A stretch of DNA of 64,000 bases from Martinezella rhizogenes (GCA_013322215.1 JAAMEZ010000047.1:422931-486930); one strand, 5' to 3'; counted from the first letter of the stretch, positions 33,910-42,576 are shown. The notes: generated by a model from the letters alone, not told the origin. Made by a program: numbers and translations.

Positions 33910-35742
33910 ATGGCGCGCATGAGCACCAATTCCACCACTCCGCTTTCGCACATCCGCAACTTCTCGATCGTGGCCCATATCGACCACGGCAAATCGACGC
34001 TGGCCGACCGCCTGATCCAGACGACGGGCGGCCTTGCCGAACGCGAGATGTCGGAACAGGTGCTGGACAATATGGAGATCGAGCGCGAGCGCGGCATCAC
34101 CATCAAGGCCCAGACGGTGCGCCTGCACTACAAGGCCAACAATGGCGAGACCTATATCCTCAACCTGATCGACACGCCCGGACACGTCGACTTCGCCTAC
34201 GAAGTCTCGCGCTCGCTGTCGGCCTGCGAGGGATCGTTGCTTGTCGTCGACGCCTCGCAGGGTGTGGAAGCGCAGACGCTCGCCAACGTCTATCAGGCGA
34301 TCGACAACAATCACGAGCTCGTCACCGTCCTCAACAAGATCGACCTGCCGGCGGCCGAACCCGACCGCATCAAGGATCAGATCGAGGAAGTGATCGGCAT
34401 CGACGCATCGGACGCCGTGCTGATTTCGGCGAAGACCGGCCTCGGCATTCCCGACGTTCTCGAAGCCATCGTCCATAAGCTGCCGGCACCGAAGAGCGCG
34501 GGCGGCGAAAAGGCCCCGCTGAAGGCGCTGCTGGTCGACAGCTGGTACGACACCTATCTTGGCGTCATGGTTCTCGTGCGCATCATCGACGGCACGCTGA
34601 CCAAGGGCCAGACCATCCGCATGATGGGCACGGACGCGAAGTATCAGATCGAGCGCGTCGGCGTTCTCACGCCGAAGATGGTCGCCGTCGACAGCCTCGG
34701 CCCCGGCGAGATCGGCTTCATCACCGCCTCGATCAAGGAAGTGGCCGACACCCGCGTCGGCGACACCATCACCGAAGACAAGCGCCCGACCGCGGCAGCG
34801 CTGCCGGGCTTCAAGCCGGCCCAGCCTGTGGTGTTCTGCGGCCTCTTCCCGGTCGATGCCGCCGACTTCGAAGACCTGCGCTCGGCCATGGGCAAGCTGC
34901 GCCTCAACGACGCCAGCTTCTCCTTTGAAATGGAATCGTCCGCCGCTCTCGGCTTCGGTTTCCGCTGCGGCTTCCTCGGCCTCCTGCACCTGGAAATCAT
35001 CCAGGAGCGCCTGGAGCGCGAATTCAATCTCGACCTGATCGCGACGGCCCCTTCGGTCGTCTATCAGCTCACCATGACCGACGGCACCGAGATCGAGCTG
35101 CACAACCCGGCCGACATGCCCGACGTCGTCAAGATTTCCGAGTTCCGCGAGCCATGGATCAAGGCGACGATCCTGACGCCGGATGACTATCTCGGCTCGA
35201 TCCTGAAGCTCTGCCAGGACCGCCGCGGCATCCAGACCGAGCTGACCTATGTCGGCAACCGCGCCATGATCACCTACGACCTGCCGCTCAACGAAGTCGT
35301 CTTCGACTTCTACGACCGCCTGAAGTCGATCTCCAAGGGCTATGCCTCCTTCGACTACAGCCTGACCGACTATCGCGAGAGCGATCTCGTCAAGATGTCG
35401 ATCCTCGTCAATGCCGAGCCGGTGGACGCGCTCTCCATGCTCGTGCATCGCTCAGCCGCCGAAAAGCGCGGCCGCGTCATGTGCGAGAAGTTGAAGGACC
35501 TGATCCCGCAGCACATGTTCCAGATCCCGATCCAGGCCGCCATCGGCGGCCGCATCATCGCCCGCGAGACGGTGAAGGCACTGCGCAAGGACGTGACCGC
35601 CAAGTGCTACGGCGGCGACGCTACCCGCAAGCGCAAGCTGCTCGACAAGCAGAAGGAAGGCAAGAAGCGCATGCGGCAGTTCGGCAAGGTCGAAATCCCG
35701 CAGGAAGCCTTTATTGCCGCGCTGAAGATGGGGGACGAGTGA
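33910..35742 (+). CDS. lepA: Elongation factor 4 (LepA)
   Basis: A 610-residue translational GTPase. The G1 motif is AHIDHGKST, G2 ERGITIKAQTV, G3 DTPGHVDF, G4 NKIDLP, followed by domain II, EF-G-like domains III and V, and the LepA-specific C-terminal domain (KCYGGDATRKRKLLDKQKEGKKRMRQ). It promotes back-translocation or recovery of stalled ribosomes. ATG 33919 is an alternative start. The last four bases overlap the start of a CcdA-like gene. Confidence 0.97.
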   Translation: MARMSTNSTTPLSHIRNFSIVAHIDHGKSTLADRLIQTTGGLAEREMSEQVLDNMEIERERGITIKAQTVRLHYKANNGETYILNLIDTPGHVDFAYEVSRSLSACEGSLLVVDASQGVEAQTLANVYQAIDNNHELVTVLNKIDLPAAEPDRIKDQIEEVIGIDASDAVLISAKTGLGIPDVLEAIVHKLPAPKSAGGEKAPLKALLVDSWYDTYLGVMVLVRIIDGTLTKGQTIRMMGTDAKYQIERVGVLTPKMVAVDSLGPGEIGFITASIKEVADTRVGDTITEDKRPTAAALPGFKPAQPVVFCGLFPVDAADFEDLRSAMGKLRLNDASFSFEMESSAALGFGFRCGFLGLLHLEIIQERLEREFNLDLIATAPSVVYQLTMTDGTEIELHNPADMPDVVKISEFREPWIKATILTPDDYLGSILKLCQDRRGIQTELTYVGNRAMITYDLPLNEVVFDFYDRLKSISKGYASFDYSLTDYRESDLVKMSILVNAEPVDALSMLVHRSAAEKRGRVMCEKLKDLIPQHMFQIPIQAAIGGRIIARETVKALRKDVTAKCYGGDATRKRKLLDKQKEGKKRMRQFGKVEIPQEAFIAALKMGDE

Positions 35743-35906
35743 GCGACCCGAAGAGCGGTATCTCAGCTTCCGTCGAGAATAACGCTCGCGCCAGCAAAAT
35801 TGAGCGCGAGCGTCTCTGGCTCATCGAAAATACAGATGCGATTGCCAAGGCGAATGCCGATATCGAAAGACATGGTCTGCCTTTTGCGCAGTATCGCCAG
35901 TTCTGA
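35739..35906 (+). CDS. CcdA-like antitoxin, shortened, no toxin partner
   Basis: A 55-residue product from GTG 35739, which overlaps the lepA stop (GTGA). SGISASVENNARASKIERERLWLIENTDAIAKANADIERHGLPFAQYRQF matches the C-terminal, toxin-binding part of CcdA proteins (IERERLWLIEN...GLPFAQYRQF). The N-terminal ribbon-helix-helix strand (about 20 residues in full CcdA) is missing. No CcdB-like gene follows; a GFA gene ends on the opposite strand 25 bases on. It may be a relic or a translationally coupled anti-addiction peptide. It could not be initiated further upstream without reading through lepA out of frame. Confidence 0.7.
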   Translation: MSDPKSGISASVENNARASKIERERLWLIENTDAIAKANADIERHGLPFAQYRQF

Positions 35907-35930
35907 CGGCACAACTTTGCCGCTTCAGCA

Positions 35931-36386
35931 TTAGGCCTGCCCCATATATTCCTTCGTCAGCCCTTCATACTCCTCCATCGCCGGCAGCGCGGCATAGCTG
36001 TGCTTGGCCAGCGTCGTCACCCAGGGCAGCTTTTCGCTCGTCCAGGTCTCGATGAAGGGCGTGAACCAGCTGGGGTCGTCGAGCATGGTGGCGCGGACGT
36101 TGACGAACCAGTCGACACCTTCAAGCTTGGTGAACATCCAGCTCATGCAATGCGGGCAGAAATAGTGATGGATGGCGTCGCCGTGCAGGCCGCCGATGAC
36201 AGGTTCACCCGCCGTCACCTCGAAACCATCCGAGGGAATGGCGGCACTCAGCGAATAGGGGCCGGCGGTCATGCGCTGGCAGCCGGTGCAGTGGCAGGCC
36301 ATGGTGAGCATCGGCCTGGCGCTGATCCTCAACCGCACCTGCCCACAACGGCAACCGCCCTCGCTTGGTAGTCCCAGCGTACTCAT
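35931..36386 (-). CDS. GFA-family (CENP-V/glutathione-dependent formaldehyde-activating-like) protein
   Basis: A 151-residue protein with the GFA zinc-binding cysteines: GGCRCGQVRL, CHCTGCQRMTAGPYSL and YFCPHCMSWMF. Family members bind zinc and are loosely linked to S-hydroxymethylglutathione formation, though most are of unknown activity. AGGAGG lies ten bases before ATG 36386. It follows the glutamine amidotransferase-like gene by about 95 bases in the same direction. Confidence 0.88.
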   Translation of the reverse strand: MSTLGLPSEGGCRCGQVRLRISARPMLTMACHCTGCQRMTAGPYSLSAAIPSDGFEVTAGEPVIGGLHGDAIHHYFCPHCMSWMFTKLEGVDWFVNVRATMLDDPSWFTPFIETWTSEKLPWVTTLAKHSYAALPAMEEYEGLTKEYMGQA

Positions 36387-36480
36387 GATGTCATTTCCTC
36401 CTATTTCATAGATTATCGACGCGCGGCACGTCGCTACCAGCATCAGCCGCCCTGCAATTGACGAAAGCTCCTTGTGATCC

Positions 36481-37215
36481 TCAAGCCTCCGCGACTTGCA
36501 GAAGCTCCGTTCGGGCGCCGATCGTCCGCACCCAGGCCCTGGCGATGGCAAGGCCAGCCGTCTCGGCCGCAGCAGCATGCTTGGCGACAAGCTGCGGATA
36601 GTTTTCCAGCCAGCCAGGCTCCTTGCGCTCGATCGTTTCCTTGAATTCGCCGCGCCAGCGCTCGACCACGGCGGCATTGGCCTCGAAGTGGAACTGCGTG
36701 CCATAGGTGGCACGGCCGATGCGGAAGGCCTGGTTCGGCGTGACGCCGTTGGCGGCAAGGCGCGTGGCGCCGGCCGGCAAGGTAAAGGTGTCGCCATGCC
36801 ATTCGAAAATGGTGAATTCGTCGCCAACGTCGGCCAGCAGCGGGTCTGCCTTACCCTCTTCCGTGAGGCCGACCGTCTTCCAGCCGAATTCATGGGCGGT
36901 GCCGAGAAGATTTTCCGCTTCATAGGCGCGCGCCAGGATCTGGCTGCCGAGGCAGATGCCGAGCACGGCCTTGTCCTCGCCCTCGAAACGGCGCATCAGC
37001 CGCGCCAGTTCCGGCAGATAGGGATGGGTATCGTCGTCGCGAGCGCTCTGTTCACCACCGAGCACGGCCAGCGCGTCGTAAGATGACGCATCCTTCGGCA
37101 ATGCCTCGCCGCTCCATGGGCGGAACCATTCGATCACAGCTCCGGCTTCCTCCAGCGCGATGCCAAGCGCGCCGAGCGGCGTGTTCTTCATATTCTCGAT
37201 GATGGCGACGCGCAT
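36481..37215 (-). CDS. Class I glutamine amidotransferase-like protein
   Basis: A 244-residue stand-alone amidotransferase domain. The nucleophile Cys is in VLGICLGSQILARAY near residue 87, and the catalytic His/Glu pair in GTQFHFEAN near 170. Stand-alone GMP-synthase-like GATases often hydrolyse gamma-glutamyl compounds (PuuD-like) or serve an unknown synthetase. No synthetase partner is adjacent. Start MRVAIIENMKNTPLG is typical. Confidence 0.87.
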   Translation of the reverse strand: MRVAIIENMKNTPLGALGIALEEAGAVIEWFRPWSGEALPKDASSYDALAVLGGEQSARDDDTHPYLPELARLMRRFEGEDKAVLGICLGSQILARAYEAENLLGTAHEFGWKTVGLTEEGKADPLLADVGDEFTIFEWHGDTFTLPAGATRLAANGVTPNQAFRIGRATYGTQFHFEANAAVVERWRGEFKETIERKEPGWLENYPQLVAKHAAAAETAGLAIARAWVRTIGARTELLQVAEA

Positions 37216-37275
37216 TCCGATGATCCCCGAACATGTTGCCGGCAGAGATGAGCATGTGGCGGCGGGAGAGGCAAG

Positions 37276-37377
37276 TGGCCAGAGCGTTTCAGCGCTCGAC
37301 GGAAATACAGAGCCGCTCTGGCCGTCTGCCCTCGCGCAATTCCGGACGGAAAACCGCCTGGCACTTTCCTGGAATTG
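37276..37377. repeat. RIME-like mosaic repeat with two palindromes
   Basis: Palindrome 1 has perfect ten-base arms GGCCAGAGCG / CGCTCTGGCC (37276-37285 and 37313-37322). Palindrome 2 has GCAATTCC / GGAATTGC arms (37335-37342 and 37370-37377) around GGAAAACCGC...CACTTTCC. Two adjacent large palindromes within about 100 bases and this wording match the Rhizobium-specific intergenic mosaic element (about 108 bp) from memory. It lies upstream of the SelW-like gene. Confidence 0.72.
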
Positions 37378-37440
37378 CTTTGGCTTGCAGCGAACTAAAG
37401 TTGAGCCTAGATGTCAGCAAAATAGCAAAGGACCGATAAA

Positions 37441-37734
37441 ATGAGCGACAAGCCCCGCATCACCATTCTCTACTGCACCCAATGCAACTGGCTGCTACGC
37501 TCCGGCTGGATGGCACAGGAGTTGTTGCAGACCTTCACCGACAGCCTCGGCGAAGTAGCATTGATCCCCGGCACGGGCGGCGTCTTCGAAATCCGCATCG
37601 ATGGCGAGCTGCTATGGGAGCGCAAGCGCGATGGCGGCTTCCCGGGACCGAAGGAGCTGAAGCAGCGGGTGCGCGATGTCATCGACCCCGAGCGCGATCT
37701 CGGCCATACCGACCGCGGATCGCTGGAGAGCTGA
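37441..37734 (+). CDS. SelT/SelW/SelH (Rdx) family protein with CxxC
   Basis: A 97-residue thioredoxin-like protein of the Rdx family. The redox motif is YCTQCNWLLRSGWMAQELL with two Cys near residues 12-15, where other members have CxxU. The C-terminal half has GTGGVFEIRIDGELLWERKRDGGFPGPKELKQRVRD, also family-typical. It is likely a cytoplasmic thiol-redox protein. The RIME-like repeat lies just upstream. Confidence 0.9.
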   Translation: MSDKPRITILYCTQCNWLLRSGWMAQELLQTFTDSLGEVALIPGTGGVFEIRIDGELLWERKRDGGFPGPKELKQRVRDVIDPERDLGHTDRGSLES

Positions 37735-37755
37735 GCCTCCTGCCGCTCGGGGTTA

Positions 37756-38187
37756 TCAGTCGAAAGGCGAACGGCAGGGCTGAGTGCCGCGGTTGATCGT
37801 CGTATAGCGATTGGTGCCGGGATTGTATGTCCGGTAACGCTCGGCGCACCAGGTCTGATGCTGCCTAAGTTTCTGAGCCGGCGAAGGATAGAGAGCCCTC
37901 GGCGGCGGCGCATAGGTTTCGCGCGGGGGCATTTGAACACGCGGGCTGTCGAACCGTTTCACCCCTCCCGTATAGGGTGGCGTGATCGGAAGCGGCTGGC
38001 CGGGCCTTGTGTAGAACTGCCGTTGCCCGAAACCGAAGCAGCCTCGGGAATCGCAGATGACCGAATTCGTGGTGCTCGGCGGAATGGCGATCTTCGGAGA
38101 ATTCGAAGCAGCGGCAGCCAAACCCGCCTGCCCCAGCAAGGCGAGCGCCAGAGCGCAACCGGAAGCGATCTTGCTGAAGACAGCCAT
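37756..38187 (-). CDS. Exported BA14K-like protein
   Basis: A 143-residue protein with a signal peptide (MAVFSKIASGCALALALLGQAGLAAAA). The C-terminal 35 residues (WCAERYRTYNPGTNRYTTINRGTQPCRSPF) resemble the BA14K domain, first known as a Brucella immunoreactive protein with lectin-like activity. The middle is Pro-rich. Four Cys could form two disulfides. AGGAG lies seven bases before ATG 38187. Probably periplasmic or surface-associated. Confidence 0.75.
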   Translation of the reverse strand: MAVFSKIASGCALALALLGQAGLAAAASNSPKIAIPPSTTNSVICDSRGCFGFGQRQFYTRPGQPLPITPPYTGGVKRFDSPRVQMPPRETYAPPPRALYPSPAQKLRQHQTWCAERYRTYNPGTNRYTTINRGTQPCRSPFD

Positions 38188-38366
38188 GACGAACTCCTGT
38201 TCCATACGCCGTGAAGCAATGTCCCTTTCACAAGGGCCATGCATCTATGTGGGATTGCAAGAGGGGCAAAACCAGTGCTTGGGCGTGCACACAGCCGTGA
38301 TCTCGATCGGTTGATCCGCAACGCAGCTTGCTCCATAACAGCGCAATCATTTCTAGGAGATTGCCA

Positions 38367-39797
38367 GTGAGCAGCTTGAAATTCGGCACCAGCGGCCTTC
38401 GCGGCCTATCCGCAGACCTCACGGGACGGGCATCGGCGCTCTATGCGACGGCCTTTGCCCGCCATCTGCTGAAGAGCGGCCATGCCAAGCCGGGCGACCT
38501 CGTCCTCGTTGGCCGCGATTTCCGCGAATCGAGCCCGGCGATCTCGGCCACCTGCATCGGCGCGCTGAAGCGGGCAGGCCTGACGCCGATCGACTGCGGC
38601 ACATTGCCGACACCGGCGCTGGCACTCTACGGCCTGCAGCTGAAGGCGGCCTCGCTGATGATTACCGGTTCGCACATCCCCGCCGACCGCAACGGCATCA
38701 AATTCTACCGGCCCGACGGCGAAATCGACAAGCGCGACGAGGTGGCGATCAGCGAGGAAGCCCTGGCAATCGGCGATTCCGTTCTCGACGAAACGCCAGC
38801 AGAAACGGAAAACCGCACAGCGGAGACGGAGGCGCTGTTCCTGGAGCGCAACAAGGGCCTGCTGCCTTCCGGCAGCCTCGCCGGCCTCACCATCGGCGTC
38901 TATCAGCACAGCACGGTGGCGCGCGATCTCTTCGGCCAGGTGCTGCAGCACTACGGCGCCCGCGTCGTGCCGCTCGGCCGTTCCGAGAGCTTCATCCCGG
39001 TGGATACCGAAGCGGTCTCGGCCGAGACGATCCGCCTCATGAAGGGCTGGGCGCCGGAGCATGGCCTGGACGCCATCGTCTCTGCCGATGGCGACGGCGA
39101 CCGGCCGCTGGTCGCGGACGAAACCGGCGAGCCGCTGCGCGGCGATCTGCTCGGCCTCATCGCCGCGAACTTCCTCGGCGCACAAGTGGTCGTGACGCCG
39201 GTCACCTCCAATTCCGGCATCGAAGCCGCCGGCTCCTATGCCGTCACCCGCACCCGCGTCGGCTCGCCCTATGTGATTGCCGGCATGGACGAAGCCGTTG
39301 CCGCCGGCAAGGCCAATGTCATAGGCTTCGAGGCCAATGGCGGCACGCTGACGGCCAGCCGCTTCACCATCGAGGGCAAGCCTTTCGAGCCGCTGCCGAC
39401 GCGCGACAGCTTCCTGCCGATCCTGGCAACGCTATACGCCGCCGCAAAGACCAAGAAGCCGCTCTCCGCCGTGGCCGGCAGCTATCGCCTGCCCTTTGCC
39501 GCCGCCGACCGTCTGGAGAATTTCCCCGTGGAAACCAGCGCGGCGTTGATGGCTTATCTGCGCGCCTCCGACGCCAATCTTGCGGATTTCCTCAAGCCCA
39601 TTGCGAGCGTCGCCTCGAAGAGCGACATCGACGGCCTGCGGGTGACACTTGTGGATAACCGAATCATCCATTTCCGCCCCTCCGGCAATGCGCCGGAAAT
39701 GCGCTGCTATGTGGAAGCATCAAGCGAAAACGAGGCAAAGGCCCTGCTGGAACAGGGACTTGGCCTGATCAGCGCATGGGCCGCAGCCCGGGTTTGA
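38367..39797 (+). CDS. Phosphomannomutase/phosphoglucomutase family enzyme
   Basis: A 476-residue alpha-D-phosphohexomutase. The substrate loop is FGTSGLRGLS at the start, the phosphoserine loop is MITGSHIPADRNGIKFY (variant of TASHNP), the metal loop is SADGDGDRPLV, the sugar-binding loop FEANGG, and the phosphate-binding loop RPSGNAPEMRCYVEA. It interconverts hexose 1- and 6-phosphates and supplies GDP-mannose or similar donors. I chose GTG 38367 with AGGAGA upstream. The next gene is a tRNA. Confidence 0.9.
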   Translation: MSSLKFGTSGLRGLSADLTGRASALYATAFARHLLKSGHAKPGDLVLVGRDFRESSPAISATCIGALKRAGLTPIDCGTLPTPALALYGLQLKAASLMITGSHIPADRNGIKFYRPDGEIDKRDEVAISEEALAIGDSVLDETPAETENRTAETEALFLERNKGLLPSGSLAGLTIGVYQHSTVARDLFGQVLQHYGARVVPLGRSESFIPVDTEAVSAETIRLMKGWAPEHGLDAIVSADGDGDRPLVADETGEPLRGDLLGLIAANFLGAQVVVTPVTSNSGIEAAGSYAVTRTRVGSPYVIAGMDEAVAAGKANVIGFEANGGTLTASRFTIEGKPFEPLPTRDSFLPILATLYAAAKTKKPLSAVAGSYRLPFAAADRLENFPVETSAALMAYLRASDANLADFLKPIASVASKSDIDGLRVTLVDNRIIHFRPSGNAPEMRCYVEASSENEAKALLEQGLGLISAWAAARV

Positions 39798-39850
39798 CCC
39801 GGGCTTCACCCGCTTTTTTCACGATTGCCACGAAAACTTCAAAAACCCTG

Positions 39851-39879
39851 TTGACACCGGACGGCCACCCCCTTACATG
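39851..39879 (+). promoter_or_regulatory. Predicted promoter of tRNA-Leu
   Basis: TTGACA and TACATG are separated by 17 bases. Transcription would start a few bases before the tRNA 5' end. Confidence 0.7.
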
Positions 39880-39889
39880 CGTGTCCGTC

Positions 39890-39974
39890 GCCCAGATGGC
39901 GGAATTGGTAGACGCGCAGGTTTCAGGTACCTGTGCCGCGAGGCGTGGAGGTTCGAGTCCTCTTCTGGGCACCA
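39890..39974 (+). tRNA. tRNA-Leu (anticodon CAG)
   Basis: 85 bases. The acceptor stem GCCCAGA pairs with TCTGGGC, followed by A and encoded CCA. The anticodon stem CAGGT/ACCTG holds the loop TTCAGGT with anticodon CAG, reading CTG codons. A variable arm (long, class II) and the T-arm GGTTCGAGTCC are present. It has its own promoter and a short terminator. Confidence 0.96.
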
Positions 39975-39996
39975 TTTCCCTTTTTTAATCGGTTTC

Positions 39997-40014
39997 ATCC
40001 GATGCGGATTTTTT
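39997..40014 (+). terminator. Short terminator after tRNA-Leu
   Basis: ATCCG-ATG-CGGAT forms a five-base-pair stem followed by TTTTT, 22 bases beyond the tRNA. Confidence 0.6.
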
Positions 40015-40351
40015 GGATCCGTATGCTGAACCTATTGATATCCCCGGCAAAATCGAAAGCCATATATCAGGTTGCGTCAATCCGTTTCATCAGATGGATT
40101 GCAATCACGACCGACATAACTCCGAACGCCGCTTTGGATTCACCGGCCAAATTCGGAACCGTGCCTCGGGTCAGATCGCTTTGGCGAGAATGAGTGAAAA
40201 GCACGACAAGCGCACCGGTTCATTCGGTCTCTAGCTGCTGATGAAGCTGTCGGACACAAGAATTCGTGCCTTGATTGCGAGCGCGACGAGCCACGGAAAA
40301 CATGCATCCTCGGCGAATATCCGAAAATTAGCTCACCACACCGCTCGATTG
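40015..40351. other. Non-coding stretch beyond tRNA-Leu
   Basis: Clearly more AT-rich than its left neighbour. Short open frames on both strands show no domain, signal peptide or ribosome site. No second copy of the tRNA 3' end was seen. It may be the left margin of an acquired segment. Confidence 0.45.
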
Positions 40352-41347
40352 TCAGCCCCAGGTTTCCGACACTTTCCCTGTGCCATACCAAATTGCGCTG
40401 ACCACTATGAACGACAGAACGCCATCCGAGACATAATGCCAGCCGGTTTCGACCGACATGAAAGCGATTGCAGCAAAGAAACCCCATGCAATGATGCCCA
40501 GCCAACGATTGAAGCTCGCCAGGAAGAAAGCATTCAGTGCGGTAACCGCCACATGAATGCTCGGCATGGCGCTGATGCCGCTGCCGAGATAAAGCTGCCC
40601 GCTTCGATATGCCAGGAACAAATAGTTTGAAGTCTGCCAGGTATCCGTGGCATCGCCTAGACTCCGCATGGTAGCGGCAAGATCAGCAAAACGATCACCG
40701 CCGTAGATCCGGTCGTAGAAGATCGGGCCGACTGACGACAGGGCTGTTGCAAGGACTGTCCCGCAAATAATCAGCATCAGAGCGTGGGCGAGCAGATATC
40801 TGGCACCGCGCTTCCGATCCGACCAAAGGCCAACGAAGACGAACATGGCGAACCACATCACCTTCCAGGTGACTTCGTATTGGAACGCCAGAAAAAGAAG
40901 CATCGGTCTATTGACCATCAAGTGGCTGAAGAACCAGGCGTCCGCGCCGAAGATCGTTCGATCTATGCTGGCCAGCAGAGGATCAGCGTAGAAAGGCACG
41001 ATTTCGGGGATCGCGATCTTGAAGGTCGTGAAAGCGGTGAGGAACAGCAGATAGCCCAAGACGATGGCTGCCGTCTGCAACCCACCGTTTCGAAGAATGC
41101 GCAGTGTACCCCGCAACGGAGCCATCATGTCAGTCAGAATGCCTCCGGCGATAACGCCAGCGGACAAAATCATCGGGATGCCGATAAGGAATGTCTGCGC
41201 ATAGATGCGCAACAAAGTGAAATAACGGAAGGGCCAGGAGACCGCTGCGAGCCCGACATACAAAGAACAAACGGCGAGAAGAAGGACCCAGCATCGGCTT
41301 GCACTGTGTTGGGTTGCCATTGCAATCGAAGTTGGTTGATCCGACAT
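40352..41347 (-). CDS. PAP2-superfamily membrane phosphatase/phosphotransferase
   Basis: A 331-residue protein with six or more membrane segments. The phosphatase signature appears in SAMPSIHVAV near residue 263 and GWHYVSD near residue 305, matching motifs 2 and 3 of the PAP2_3 group (Aur1/Ipt1-like inositolphosphotransferases). Motif 1 is less clear, possibly WSDRKRGARYL at ~180. It would act on lipid phosphates at the membrane. ATG 41347 is chosen; TTG 41350 is adjacent. The region is lower in GC than flanking genes, suggesting acquisition next to the tRNA. Confidence 0.82.
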   Translation of the reverse strand: MSDQPTSIAMATQHSASRCWVLLLAVCSLYVGLAAVSWPFRYFTLLRIYAQTFLIGIPMILSAGVIAGGILTDMMAPLRGTLRILRNGGLQTAAIVLGYLLFLTAFTTFKIAIPEIVPFYADPLLASIDRTIFGADAWFFSHLMVNRPMLLFLAFQYEVTWKVMWFAMFVFVGLWSDRKRGARYLLAHALMLIICGTVLATALSSVGPIFYDRIYGGDRFADLAATMRSLGDATDTWQTSNYLFLAYRSGQLYLGSGISAMPSIHVAVTALNAFFLASFNRWLGIIAWGFFAAIAFMSVETGWHYVSDGVLSFIVVSAIWYGTGKVSETWG

Positions 41348-41768
41348 CAAATCAAACTTTCAAATTCAAGTGGCAAGATATTATCTCAGGCTGCCTTACT
41401 AATTGGTTGCTATGTTCACTTCGCCCCCCAGGATTGCCAGTGACTTCCCTTCATCTATCGGAGGCGCGCCGTTTGCGGTCTGCATCTGTCCATCTCGAAC
41501 GTAGCTGAGCCTGTTCAGCCCTAGTTCTCTCGAACCGCACCGCCGTCAGATCGACGGCAACGAGTTCGGAGGACATGTTCGAACCGCGTTCAAAGCCCGC
41601 TATTTCCTTGGTAGCTGTTCACCGGAAACGGGAATGCTCCCTGCCGGCGGCTCTGCGGGGCAGATCGGCACAGGCCAGCGAGGTCATGATGCTGTCGAGC
41701 AAAAGCTGCATGGCCAGCGTCACTCTGGGCTGCGTCAGTGCTTCAGGCTTTTCAGCCGCCTTAAACCG
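41348..41768. other. Gene-poor stretch between PAP2 gene and small membrane protein
   Basis: No recognisable gene. A 41-codon minus-strand frame starting at 41575 (MSSELVAVDLTAVRFERTR) and plus-strand frames lack known domains or clear ribosome sites. I see no transposase or integrase remnant. It may contain decayed sequence. Confidence 0.4.
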
Positions 41769-41798
41769 TTGACTGTTGGGACAGCCGCGACCTAATAG
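41769..41798 (+). promoter_or_regulatory. Possible promoter of the 42-residue membrane protein
   Basis: TTGACT followed after 18 bases by TAATAG, 22 bases before the ATG at 41821. Confidence 0.4.
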
Positions 41799-41820
41799 GA
41801 TAGACCTTGAGGGATTTTCG

Positions 41821-41949
41821 ATGGATCATAAGAGCGACTGGTACGATCTGATCGTGGGCAATGGCAATGTCAACGAAGGGCTCGGGAGGATGATCGGATT
41901 CATCCTCGCGGTTATCGTGATCCTCAGCCTGATCTTCTGGATGATTTGA
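41821..41949 (+). CDS. 42-residue single-span membrane protein
   Basis: MDHKSDWYDLIVGNGNVNEG is followed by a single hydrophobic helix (IGFILAVIVILSLIFWMI) that ends the protein. GAGGG lies seven bases before the ATG and a plausible promoter is just upstream, which is why I accept so short a frame. The layout, a short polar N-terminus with a C-terminal helix, is common for regulatory micro-proteins of the inner membrane. Its partner is unknown. Confidence 0.6.
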   Translation: MDHKSDWYDLIVGNGNVNEGLGRMIGFILAVIVILSLIFWMI

Positions 41950-42010
41950 GCGCCGCCGGTTCGAATATCCCGGGCCGCCTCATCACTCCCACCATATATT
42001 GCACGTCGAT

Positions 42011-42277
42011 CTAGTGCAGGCTTTCGGTGTCCGGCCTGACGCTGAGCCCCGCTTCGTGCGCCGCATCCAGGAAGGCCTTGCGCGACTCCTCGGCGGAAGC
42101 TTTGCCGAGCACGGCATCGAGGCAGACCAGCACGGCCTCATCGACCGCAGGCCCGCCACTTACCGGCCACTCCTCGCTCATACAGTTCGCCGCATCGAGC
42201 GCATTGGTTATGATTGCAAAATGTCCCGCGCCGCCAAGCTCGACTATGACGGGATTGCTCCAATCACCATGTTCCAT
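42011..42277 (-). CDS. DUF982-domain protein
   Basis: An 88-residue protein. MEHGDWSNPVIVELGGAGHFAIITNALDAANCMSEEWPV, then DEAVLVCLDAVLGKASAEESRKAFLDAAHEAGL, is the DUF982 pattern that is abundant in Rhizobium and often present in many copies. The function is unknown. It stands alone between two small membrane-protein genes. TGA follows the final LH. Confidence 0.8.
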   Translation of the reverse strand: MEHGDWSNPVIVELGGAGHFAIITNALDAANCMSEEWPVSGGPAVDEAVLVCLDAVLGKASAEESRKAFLDAAHEAGLSVRPDTESLH

Positions 42278-42576
42278 GACCCTACCTCCTCATCCCGGCC
42301 ATTTTGCGATAACGGGGAGTGGCGCGAGATGTTCCGGGACCGCGGGGGTGCGTTTAAGATTTTATTGGGCTTCCTTGGACCCGATCCAGTGTGAGGCACG
42401 CCGCGCGACGATCATCCGGCTTGCTTGCTGCCGGTCTCTCAAGACAAGACACCGGTCGCCGCATCCGCGCTTCCCGCTTTGCGCAGACCTCCATCCCGCT
42501 ATAGCGCTACCTCTTGCATCTCCAACTCGTTAACCTCTGCTCCAGGGAGGGCAAGACGAATAAGGGGAACAAAAAA
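42278..42576. other. Intergenic region between DUF982 gene and small membrane protein
   Basis: Divergent promoters are expected here. The only clear element is AGGGGA nine bases before ATG 42577. No repeat or RNA gene was recognised. Confidence 0.4.

Noticed and set aside
33841..35448. Minus-strand open frame (535 codons) over lepA
   Set aside because: Mirror of the highly conserved lepA frame; composition His/Asp/Arg-rich, no family resemblance.
41575..41772. Plus-strand 65-codon frame
   Set aside because: No ribosome site or domain; residue mix is typical of a chance frame in this region.
39890..41820. Genomic island with integrase at tRNA-Leu
   Set aside because: Composition shift is present but no integrase, transposase or duplicated tRNA end was found, so a formal mobile element is not called.
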